Assembly: GCF_026385525.1 (NCBI RefSeq)
Contig: NZ_JANIDY010000002.1
Span: 248,001-312,000 of the forward strand
Source: Bombella pluederhausensis
GTDB lineage: Bacteria; Pseudomonadota; Alphaproteobacteria; Acetobacterales; Acetobacteraceae
Direction of reading: 5' to 3'
Length of the DNA stretch: 64,000 nucleotides
The notes under the pieces: generated by a model
What the model saw: the letters and a program-made list of their open reading frames with translations, nothing else
Databases searched by the model: none
What the model was told of the DNA's origin: nothing
Program-made: the position numbers and the translations under genes
Shown: in pieces, positions 56,321-64,000 of the stretch
Layout: the number at the start of each line of letters is the position of its first letter
How positions within the stretch are numbered: the stretch's first letter is position 1

Positions 56321-57841
56321 TCAGTTTTTGTCTTTCTGGATGAAGCTGGGCAGGAAGGGATTATCCGTCTGGAGGGAATCCTTGCTGGGGAGCTGGCTGT
56401 CGTCCCAACCACCACCAATATCGGTAATCAGGCGGATGACGCTGACAACACGCTGCTGCTGTATCTGCAGGCGGGTTTCTTCATATTGCAGGGCCGTCTG
56501 CTGTGCCGTGATGACTGTGGTGTAGATCTGTGTCCCTGCCAGATATTCGTTCATGGAGACTTCAATGGCACGGTTTGCGCTTTCTATGGCCTGATTCTGG
56601 TAGGTCATCTGGTCACCAAGATAATGCAGGTTAGAGAGCTGATCTTCCGTGTCCTGCAATGCCTTCAGGACAACCTGGCGGTAATTGGCAACGGCATTGT
56701 CATAATCGGCTTCAGCTTCTCGTACAGCGGCTGATCGTGCCCCACCATTAAAGAGTGTCTCACTAGCGGCAGCGCCAAGGGACCATGTTCGGGTGGCAAG
56801 CTGCACCAGATGCTGAAGGGGGTTCCCGCTATAGCCATAGCTGGCCGAAAGTGTGATCTGCGGATAGAAAGCCCCGATCTCATAGCCGATCTCGGCATTA
56901 TAGCCTTCCATTTCCCTTTCTGCCTGAGCAATGTCCGGGCGCCTCTGCAATAGGTCAGAGGGTAGAAACTGCGGAATGGGGGGCAGGGTAAAGGGCAGGG
57001 GGGCATGAGCAATGGTCAGATCAGCCGGAGGGCGCCCTATCAGCACGGCAATGGCATGTTCATATTGAGCACGGGCCACATGTGCATTAGAGAGGCTGGC
57101 CTGTGTGGATTCGAGCTGATACTTCGCCTGTAGAACGCTGGTGGGGTCAGCAACACCAGCCGCAAGCTGATTGCTGAGAATTTCAAGGTTGCGCTTGTAC
57201 AGCCCGACATTGCGCTGGAACAGGTCGATCAGACTGTCCTGATAGCGCAGGTTCATATAGTCCGTGGCCAGCTCCAGCTGGTAGGAGAGCCGCATATTGG
57301 CCAGCAGGGCGGCACTGGACTGTGTAGAGCTAACCTGCTGTTCAATCTGCCGCCGTATCATGCCCCAGACATCTATCGTCCAGCTCGCACTGGGGCCCAT
57401 GGTCCACGTGTTGGTGGTCGTGGTGAAGGTATGGGGGTCAGCATTCAGGCCGCTGCTGGTCCTGCCGCCGCTGGAATTGCGGTTGAAACCGAATTTTCCG
57501 TTTAGTGTGGGAAAGAGGCTGGAGCGCACGGAATCGATCATAGCCCGTGCCTTGCGATACTGAGCCTCATATTGTTTCAGGCTCTGGTTGGAGCGGCTGA
57601 CTTCTTCTTCCAGTTGATCCAGTGTTGGATCATTAAAGACCTTCCACCAGTCTCCTTTGGGCATGTTGCTCATGGCCGGGTTGGCTTTTATCCAGCCTGC
57701 CGGGGGAGGTGCTTCCTTAAAGCGGGGTGAAATGATTGCCTGAGGCCTGTGATAGTCCGGCCCGACCATACAGCCCCCTAATGTGGCGAGCAGACCAGTT
57801 GTCAGAACGGCGATGCGGGCAGCACGAAAGGGAAACGACAT
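56321..57841 (-). CDS. RND efflux outer-membrane lipoprotein (NodT/OprM family)
   Basis: Outer-membrane channel of the second tripartite pump, 506 residues from ATG 57841. That start gives a signal peptide ending in lipobox LGGC (Cys24), followed by MVGPDYHRP; the frame continues upstream to 57922 without signal-peptide character. Two OEP repeats are seen (WWKVFNDPTLDQLEEEVSRS early; LLQRRPDIAQAEREMEGYNA and ETLFNGGARSAAVREAEADY later). It is distinct from the lipoprotein at 26296-27903. Last gene of the mdt-type operon, 202 bases after the permease; ends at a bidirectional terminator. Confidence 0.92.
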   Translation of the reverse strand: MSFPFRAARIAVLTTGLLATLGGCMVGPDYHRPQAIISPRFKEAPPPAGWIKANPAMSNMPKGDWWKVFNDPTLDQLEEEVSRSNQSLKQYEAQYRKARAMIDSVRSSLFPTLNGKFGFNRNSSGGRTSSGLNADPHTFTTTTNTWTMGPSASWTIDVWGMIRRQIEQQVSSTQSSAALLANMRLSYQLELATDYMNLRYQDSLIDLFQRNVGLYKRNLEILSNQLAAGVADPTSVLQAKYQLESTQASLSNAHVARAQYEHAIAVLIGRPPADLTIAHAPLPFTLPPIPQFLPSDLLQRRPDIAQAEREMEGYNAEIGYEIGAFYPQITLSASYGYSGNPLQHLVQLATRTWSLGAAASETLFNGGARSAAVREAEADYDNAVANYRQVVLKALQDTEDQLSNLHYLGDQMTYQNQAIESANRAIEVSMNEYLAGTQIYTTVITAQQTALQYEETRLQIQQQRVVSVIRLITDIGGGWDDSQLPSKDSLQTDNPFLPSFIQKDKN

Positions 57842-58043
57842 GAAAATCCGGGCGTTATGGTGGGTAGGGTGATCCGTAGTCCGAGGAGGCGTTATATCAG
57901 ATGAAGATGCATTCATGAGCATTATTACTTTTTTAGAATAAAGAGAGCATTACACGCCGGTGGATATCGGGACTGTTCCGGCAGGGTGCTAGCGGTATCT
58001 TGTGTAGAAAGAAAGGCAGGATGTGGTGTCTTGTAAGGCCGTA
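57842..58043 (-). other. 202-base gap between mdtC-like and channel genes
   Basis: No gene, clear terminator or promoter is recognised. The left part is open in the channel-gene frame up to 57922. The AT-rich stretch around 57918-57950 could hold a secondary promoter on the minus strand, but no -35/-10 pair convinces. Confidence 0.4.
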
Positions 58044-61000
58044 TCAGGATGACGGGGCACGCTGTTTACGTTTTTTGAAGAAGCGCTGTTTTACTCTATA
58101 GCTGAGACGGTCAAGAGAGAGATAGACGACAGGGGTTGTATAGAGGGTCAGGAGCTGGCTAAGGCAGAGGCCACCAAGGATGGAGAGGCCAAGAGGCTGA
58201 CGCATTTCGCTGCCATAATCACCGCCAATCAGGAGGGGGACGGCTCCAAGGGCTGCCGCAAAGGTGGTCATGAGAATGGGGCGGAAGCGGAGGTGGCTGG
58301 CGGCTAGAATGGCTTCTTCTGCTGTCTTTCCTTTGTGGCGGGCATGAGTGGCGAAGTCGATCAGCATGATGGCATTTTTCTTCACGATGCCGATGAGCAG
58401 GATGACGCCGATCAGGGTCAGCAGGGAGAAGGGCTGCCCGAACAGGGCCACAGCCAGAAGGGCCCCCACACCCGCAGAGGGTAGTGTGGAAAGAATAGTC
58501 AGAGGATGAATTAAACTCTCGTACAGGACACCAAGAACGACATAGACGGCCACCAGAGCGGAAAGGATAAGCAGTGGCTCCCGGCTGACGGATTTCTGAA
58601 GGCTGGCGGCATTGCCGGTAAAGCCGCCTTGTATGTCGTTGGGCAGGTGAAGGCGGACCATGGCTTCTTCCACGGCCTGTATGGCCGGACCTAGCGATGC
58701 CCCCGGTGCGAGGTTGAAGGACACGGTAGTGGCCACGAACTGCCCCTGATGGTTGACGGACAGAGGGTCTGTAACCTGCTTCAGCGGGCCAAGCAGGGAA
58801 AGGGGGACCATGGTTTCGCTGCGTGTTGTCACGGCAGAGCCGCTAGAAGCGGATTTGCCGCCTGCCAGCGCATTGGCAACGGAGTTCAGATAGGAAAGTT
58901 GGCTCTGCGAGGGCGGTGCGGAGGATGGGACTGTGCTGGCGCGTACACGGATATTATTGGAGGCATAGGCACCGTTGGCCGTCCCGCCCGTGATGCTGAC
59001 ACGCATCTGCTCCAAAAAGGCAGGATTGGCCCAGAAGATCGGTGCGGCCTCCATGATGACACGATATTGGTTGAGTGGCTCATAGATGACAGAGGCGCTT
59101 CGCTGCCCGAATGCATCATAGAGGGCATTGCTGACAAGCTGGGGCGTGATGCTGTAGCGGGCTTCCATGTCCCGGGTGATGGCCAGCGTGATGCCCCTGC
59201 CGCCCTGTTCCATGTCGGAGGTTACATCTGTCAGCATTGGCAGGTGAGATAGGGCTTCTACGACCCGGGGTGTCCATTGGTATAGCTCCTCAGCGGAGCT
59301 GCCCTGAAGGCTGTATTGATAGGCTCCATCGGTTGAGTGGGCACCACCACCAATCAGGCTGGGGAGCCGCAACCGGATGGACAGGCCTGCCTTGTGACGG
59401 AAAATGTGATTGAGCCGGTTGATCGTGACCGAGATATCGTCTTTTCGTTCATTTTTGGGTTTCAGCGTGACAAACAGATTCACCGCATTGGCTGATCGTT
59501 TCCCCGGCCCGCCAATGACGCTGATGACATCCGGGTCCTTTGCAAGCCGTTTCTCCACTTTGATGGTCAGTGCCTGAAGGGCATGGAAGGATATGTCCTG
59601 ATCCGCCACCAGCCTTCCCATAATCATGCTCTGATCCTGCTGGGGGAATAGCTCCTTGGGGAGAAGGGTAAAGAGCCAGCCCGCCAGAATGAGGCTAAGC
59701 GGCAGGGAAAGCAGCACTGTCTTCGGATGGTTCATGACAACATGAAGCGACCGCATATAGCCTGCTGTCAGTTTCTGGAAGCTCTGTTCCAATCTGTCTC
59801 CGCACCACCGCAGAACCCGCCTTATAGGGCCTGAGCCTGACCGGGGAAGCTGTTCCTCCGCAGAGAGCAGCAGGGCGCTGAGCATGGGTGTCAGGCTGAG
59901 GGAGAGGACTGTGGACACACAGAGCGCCAGAATGATCGTCATGGCGAACTCATGAAAGAACAGTCCAGAGACGCCTTCCATCAGCAGGATGGGGACAAAG
60001 ACTACAATCAGGGAGAGTGTGATGGAGATGACGGTGAAAACGACCTCTCCAGCGCCGTCTATGGCGGCCTGTCGGGCTGATTTCCCCATTTCCCGGTGGC
60101 GGGTGATGTTCTCCAGCACGACAATGGCGTCATCCACTACGAAGCCCGTCACGATGGTCAACGCCATGAGTGACATGATGTCGAGCTGATACCCCAGAAG
60201 ATGCATGAGGGCGAAGGTGGTGATGATGGAGGCCGGGACGACAATGGCCGGGATGAGGACAGAAACGCCATCCTGTAAAAAAAGCAGCACAACGAGCACG
60301 ACCAGCATAACAGAGAGAATGAGCGTGCGCTGTGTATCGGCCAGAGAGGCACGGATGGTGATGGAGCGGTCCAGCTGGAGGTCAAGCTGCGTGTTGCCGG
60401 GTAATGCAGAACGTAGCAGGGGGAGACGCGCTTTCAGCCCGTCCGTTGTCTTGATGACATTGGCGCCACTCTGGGGATAGACCGTGCAGATGATGTCTGG
60501 TCTGCCATTAACATACCCGGCCTGCCGAAGGTCTTCAGCCCCATCGACCACATCGGCAACATCGGACAGGCGGACAGGCTGTGAATCACGATAGGCGATG
60601 ATGAGCGACCGATAGGCACTCGCCTCCGTGGCCTGATCGTTAGTGGCGAGGATAAGCCGCTGGCCCTGAACTTCAATAAAGCCTTTGGGTGTGTGGGCAT
60701 TGGCGGAGGTCAGGGCAGCCCGTATGTCCTCAAAACCGATACCGTATCGGAACAGGCGCAGCGGATTGATTTCCACCCGCACGGCAGGAAGGGCGCTGCC
60801 ATGAATATCCACATTGCCTACACCCTCCACCTGACTGAGCCCCGGCATGATGACATTATTGGCGAAGTCGTAAAGCTGCTGAGGCGTGCGTGTGGAGGAG
60901 GTAAGTGTCAGGACCATGATGGGCGGTCCATTCGCATTGGCTTTTATGTAGCTGGGGTCGCTGCGCAGGGTTGTGGGCAGGTCCTGCCGGGAGGCTCTCA

Positions 61001-61334
61001 GGGCGGATTGGACATCACGGGCGGCGCTGTTGATGTCTCGTGAGAGATTGAACTGAAGGAGGATGCGGGTCTGGTTAACGGTGGATTGTGACGTGATTTC
61101 CCGAATACCGGCAATGGCTCCCAGATGGCGCTCCAGAGGCTCGGCGATTGTGCTGGCAATTTCGGAAGGGGACCCGCCCGGCTGGTTGGCAATGACCATC
61201 ACGACCGGGAAATCAACATTAGGAAGGTCAGAGACCGGAAGGTTCACATAGCCAAGGCAGCCCGCCAGAAACATGGCCAGCGTCATCAGGATGGTGCCGA
61301 CCGGGCGAGAGACGAACAGGCGTATGAGTTTCAC
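58044..61334 (-). CDS. mdtC: RND multidrug efflux permease, MdtC-like
   Basis: Inner-membrane RND exporter of 1096 residues. In E. coli, MdtB and MdtC form a mixed trimer with adaptor MdtA. It begins MKLIRLFVSRPVGTILMTLA, then DLPNVDFPVVMVIANQPGGS; transmembrane helix 4 carries TIVTGFVVDDAIVVLENI with the proton-relay Asp pair near residues 400-405; the C-terminal half has LIGVILLIGIVKKNAIMLID and RLRPILMTTFAAALGAVPL-like sequence. Two tandem permeases, with the mdtB-like gene upstream and overlapping by four bases (ATGA), are the hallmark of MdtABC/MuxABC systems. Substrate spectrum cannot be read from sequence. Confidence 0.93.
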   Translation of the reverse strand: MKLIRLFVSRPVGTILMTLAMFLAGCLGYVNLPVSDLPNVDFPVVMVIANQPGGSPSEIASTIAEPLERHLGAIAGIREITSQSTVNQTRILLQFNLSRDINSAARDVQSALRASRQDLPTTLRSDPSYIKANANGPPIMVLTLTSSTRTPQQLYDFANNVIMPGLSQVEGVGNVDIHGSALPAVRVEINPLRLFRYGIGFEDIRAALTSANAHTPKGFIEVQGQRLILATNDQATEASAYRSLIIAYRDSQPVRLSDVADVVDGAEDLRQAGYVNGRPDIICTVYPQSGANVIKTTDGLKARLPLLRSALPGNTQLDLQLDRSITIRASLADTQRTLILSVMLVVLVVLLFLQDGVSVLIPAIVVPASIITTFALMHLLGYQLDIMSLMALTIVTGFVVDDAIVVLENITRHREMGKSARQAAIDGAGEVVFTVISITLSLIVVFVPILLMEGVSGLFFHEFAMTIILALCVSTVLSLSLTPMLSALLLSAEEQLPRSGSGPIRRVLRWCGDRLEQSFQKLTAGYMRSLHVVMNHPKTVLLSLPLSLILAGWLFTLLPKELFPQQDQSMIMGRLVADQDISFHALQALTIKVEKRLAKDPDVISVIGGPGKRSANAVNLFVTLKPKNERKDDISVTINRLNHIFRHKAGLSIRLRLPSLIGGGAHSTDGAYQYSLQGSSAEELYQWTPRVVEALSHLPMLTDVTSDMEQGGRGITLAITRDMEARYSITPQLVSNALYDAFGQRSASVIYEPLNQYRVIMEAAPIFWANPAFLEQMRVSITGGTANGAYASNNIRVRASTVPSSAPPSQSQLSYLNSVANALAGGKSASSGSAVTTRSETMVPLSLLGPLKQVTDPLSVNHQGQFVATTVSFNLAPGASLGPAIQAVEEAMVRLHLPNDIQGGFTGNAASLQKSVSREPLLILSALVAVYVVLGVLYESLIHPLTILSTLPSAGVGALLAVALFGQPFSLLTLIGVILLIGIVKKNAIMLIDFATHARHKGKTAEEAILAASHLRFRPILMTTFAAALGAVPLLIGGDYGSEMRQPLGLSILGGLCLSQLLTLYTTPVVYLSLDRLSYRVKQRFFKKRKQRAPSS

Positions 61335-64000
61335 GGTGTATCAGCAGGCAGGCCGGTTTTCTGGAGGCCCTTGCGGAGGGTTTCCTGTAACTTTTGGCTG
61401 CACTGGTTCATGAAAAGATAGATGATCGGCGTGGTGAATAGGGTGAGAAGCTGGGACAGCATCAATCCGAACACAATAGCCACACCGAGCGGGCGGCGCA
61501 GCTCCGCCCCCGTGCCTTCACTGAACAGGAGCGGCAGGGCCCCGAAAAGGGCGGCAAGGGTGGTCATGAGGATGGGGCGGAAACGCAGCAGGGCCGCCTG
61601 ACGGATGGCCTCCAGAGGGGGGCGGTTCTCCTGCCGTTCCGCCTGAAGGGCGAAGTCGATCATCATGATGGCATTTTTCTTCACAATGCCGATGAGCAGT
61701 ACAATGCCGATGATGCCCATGATGTCCAGCGGCATCCCGTAAGCATAAAGTCCCAGCAGAGCCCCAATAGCCGCAGAAGGCAGCGTGGACAGGATCGTGA
61801 TGGGATGAATAAAGCTCTCATACAGGATGCCCAGAACGATATAGACGGCCACGATGGCGGCTATGACAAGCCCCAGCTCATTGGTCAGAGAGTTCTGGAA
61901 GGCCGCTGCCGTACCCTGAAACGCCGTCTGGAACGTACCGGGCAGGTTGATCTTCTGGCGGATATGTTCAATGGCCGTTGTAGCCTGCCCCAGAGCATGG
62001 CCCGGTGCGACATTGAAGGAAATGGTCGTGGCCGGGAACTGCCCGAAATGGGTGATGAGCAGTGGCGAGACAAGGCGGCTGATGCTGGTTACCTGAAGGA
62101 GCGGTACAAGCCCGGATGTGGGCTGGCGGGATGGCCCGCTGGTGCTTCCACCTGCTTCGGAGGAAATGCCGGGAAGATAGAGCTGGGAGAGGCTGCTCTG
62201 GTTTTTCTGGAAACGTGGGTCGGCTTCCAGAATGACACGATACTGGTTGGACTGCGTGTAGATGGTGGATACCTGCCTTTGACCAAAACTGTCATAGAGC
62301 AGGTTATCGACTGTCTGCGGCGTGATGGAATAGCGGGCACCGTTGGTGCGGTCCAGCGTGAGCATGGCCGTCAGCCCGTCCGCCTGAAGGTCGGAGGTGA
62401 CGCCGCTCAGGGAGGGTTCATGTTTCAGGGCATCAAGGAAACGGGGAACCCAGAGTGAAAAATCGTCATAATCGGGCGTTTCCAGCATGAACTGGTACTG
62501 CATGGCCGAGACGGAGGATTCCAGCGAGAGGTCCTGCACGGGCTGAGTATAGAGGCGGACACCCGGCAGCACCGTGGCGGCTGCCTCCAGCCGGGCCTGA
62601 ATGGCGGTGAGGGAGCTGGTGCGCTTATTCTCTGGTTTTAGATTGATGAGGAACCGGCCTGAATTGAGGGTCATGTTCTGACCATCAATGCCAATGAAGG
62701 ATGACAGGCTGACAATATCCGGGTCTTTAAGCAGCAGGTTGCCCAGCTCGGCCTGTCGTTTTTTCATGCCTTCAAAGGAAATATTGGCTGGCATGACAGA
62801 AATGCCCTGTATGACTCCCGTGTCCTGCGGTGGGAAGAAGCCTTTGGGAATGGACCATGCCAGCAGGCAGGTAACGATGATGCTGGCCAGTGTAGCGGCC
62901 AGCGTGAGCGGCTGGTGTCGCAGAACAACGGAGAGGGCACGGTCATACTGGCCGATGCACCAATCCATGAGGCGGTTGGCATGCCGGGCGAAGCGGGCCA
63001 GCCTGCCCGTCTGCACTGTTGGGCTCTCCTTTCCAATAGCGGCCTCGCTCAGCATGCGGGCGCACATCATGGGAACGAGCGTGATGGAGACAAGGGCCGA
63101 GATGGAAATGGTGATGGCCAGTGTCATGGCGAATTCATGGAACAGCCGTCCCACGACATCACTCATGAAAAGCAGAGGGATAAGAACGGCAATCAGCGAT
63201 ACGGTCAGGGAGATGATGGTGAAACCGATCTCCTTGGCCCCTTTCAGGGCGGCGCTGTAGCGGTCCTCTCCGGCTTCCACGAAGCGGGAAATATTTTCAA
63301 TCACCACGATGGCATCATCCACCACGAAGCCGGAGGCAATGGTGAGGGACATCAGGGACAGGTTATCCAGCGAGAACCCCAGCAGATACATCGCCGAGAG
63401 CGTGCCGATCAGCGACAGGGGAACGGAGAGGCCGGGGATGATGGTGGCTGGAATGTTGCAGAGAAAGACAAAGATCACGCCTACCACGAGCAGCATGGCC
63501 AGCATGAGCTCGAACCCCACATCATTGACGGAGGCACGGATGGTAGTGGTGCGGTCTGTCAGCGGGATGATATCGATGCCCGGAGGGAGGTCCTGTTTCA
63601 GCCGGGGCAGGATGGCCCGCACATTGTCTGCCACGGAGATGACATTAGCGCCGGGCTGCCGCTGGATGTTGAGGATGAGGGCCGGCGTCCTGTTAGCCCA
63701 TGCGGCAAGCTGGTTGTTTTCGGCGCCTTCCACAACACGTCCGACATCCCGCAGGCGGATCGGCCCGTTATTCTGATAGGCGATGACCTGATTCATGAGC
63801 TGATCGACAGATTGTATCTGCCCGTCAATGCGCAGGGACGTGGCGTGTTGGGGGCCATCGAATGTTCCGGTTGGGGAATTGACGTTCACTGTGCCGATGA
63901 TGGTCCGCACTGTGTCCAGCGCCATGCCGTAGGAAGTCAGTTTGGGGATGTTGATCTGCACCCGATAGGCCTTGCGGTTACCACCGGAAAGCGTGACCAG
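61331..64000 (-). CDS. mdtB: RND multidrug efflux permease, MdtB-like (5' end outside window)
   Basis: First of the paired RND permeases; about 889 residues are visible and the frame is open to the last base (LVTLSGGNRKAYRV precedes the internal GTG at 63961), so the true start lies beyond the window. It enters in the first periplasmic domain, has SLTIASGFVVDDAIVVIENI in helix 4, PKGFFPPQDTGVIQGISVMP at the second half, and GIVLLIGIVKKNAIMMIDFA with FRPILMTTLAALFGALPLL near the end. It overlaps mdtC by four bases. The adaptor gene (mdtA) is expected just past 64000. Confidence 0.93.
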   Translation of the reverse strand: MVTLSGGNRKAYRVQINIPKLTSYGMALDTVRTIIGTVNVNSPTGTFDGPQHATSLRIDGQIQSVDQLMNQVIAYQNNGPIRLRDVGRVVEGAENNQLAAWANRTPALILNIQRQPGANVISVADNVRAILPRLKQDLPPGIDIIPLTDRTTTIRASVNDVGFELMLAMLLVVGVIFVFLCNIPATIIPGLSVPLSLIGTLSAMYLLGFSLDNLSLMSLTIASGFVVDDAIVVIENISRFVEAGEDRYSAALKGAKEIGFTIISLTVSLIAVLIPLLFMSDVVGRLFHEFAMTLAITISISALVSITLVPMMCARMLSEAAIGKESPTVQTGRLARFARHANRLMDWCIGQYDRALSVVLRHQPLTLAATLASIIVTCLLAWSIPKGFFPPQDTGVIQGISVMPANISFEGMKKRQAELGNLLLKDPDIVSLSSFIGIDGQNMTLNSGRFLINLKPENKRTSSLTAIQARLEAAATVLPGVRLYTQPVQDLSLESSVSAMQYQFMLETPDYDDFSLWVPRFLDALKHEPSLSGVTSDLQADGLTAMLTLDRTNGARYSITPQTVDNLLYDSFGQRQVSTIYTQSNQYRVILEADPRFQKNQSSLSQLYLPGISSEAGGSTSGPSRQPTSGLVPLLQVTSISRLVSPLLITHFGQFPATTISFNVAPGHALGQATTAIEHIRQKINLPGTFQTAFQGTAAAFQNSLTNELGLVIAAIVAVYIVLGILYESFIHPITILSTLPSAAIGALLGLYAYGMPLDIMGIIGIVLLIGIVKKNAIMMIDFALQAERQENRPPLEAIRQAALLRFRPILMTTLAALFGALPLLFSEGTGAELRRPLGVAIVFGLMLSQLLTLFTTPIIYLFMNQCSQKLQETLRKGLQKTGLPADTP

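Noticed and set aside
56165-56734. 189-residue plus-strand frame starting inside the small membrane protein gene
   Set aside because: It runs through the bidirectional terminator and then antisense to the efflux channel gene; no promoter, ribosome binding site or domain.

Overview
The window reads as a chromosomal segment of an alphaproteobacterium, most likely an acetic acid bacterium (Acetobacteraceae). This is inferred from the leuS-lptE-holA order, an FzlA-type division protein, the ribosomal protein sequences and arrangement, and the moderately GC-rich codon use. No database search was possible, so genus and species are not claimed. I see no rRNA, tRNA, CRISPR array, insertion sequence, phage gene or integrase.

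Layout. Bases 1-3450 hold the 3' part of leuS, then lptE and holA. Bases 3451-14782 are an iron-uptake region: three tandem paralogous TonB-dependent siderophore receptors, a PiuC/YbiX-type Fe(II)-dependent dioxygenase, and a fourth, convergent, unrelated TonB-dependent receptor. A perfect 7-1-7 Fur-type box precedes the first receptor and a 12-of-14 match precedes the third. Bases 15210-17293 hold minC-minD-minE on the minus strand, divergent from an FzlA-like GST-fold gene and a flavoprotein (17381-19267). A two-component system follows (19311-21489), then an RND efflux operon in the order permease-adaptor-outer membrane factor (21765-27903).

From 28024 to 55982 lies one nearly unbroken transcription/translation cluster: rplK-rplA-rplJ-rplL-rpoB-rpoC, rpsL-rpsG-tuf, the S10 operon (rpsJ to rpsQ), the spc operon (rplN to secY, adk) and the alpha operon (rpsM-rpsK-rpoA-rplQ). 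fusA is missing between rpsG and tuf, and secE-nusG is missing upstream of rplK. The gaps inside the cluster carry many dyads that could form RNA hairpins. Examples are an L10-type leader before rplJ, an 11-bp inverted repeat just upstream of rpoB, a nested structure between rplE and rpsN, three hairpins before rpoA, and a hairpin beside the GTG start of rpsM. After the rplQ terminator comes a 55-residue membrane protein. A convergent MdtABC-type RND operon (outer membrane factor, mdtC-like, and mdtB-like cut by the window end) fills 56321-64000.

Taken together the window is mostly housekeeping. The accessory interest lies in the receptor array with its regulatory sequences and in the unannotated RNA-structure candidates of the ribosomal cluster. 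I did not find a convincing new defence, mobile or biosynthetic system.
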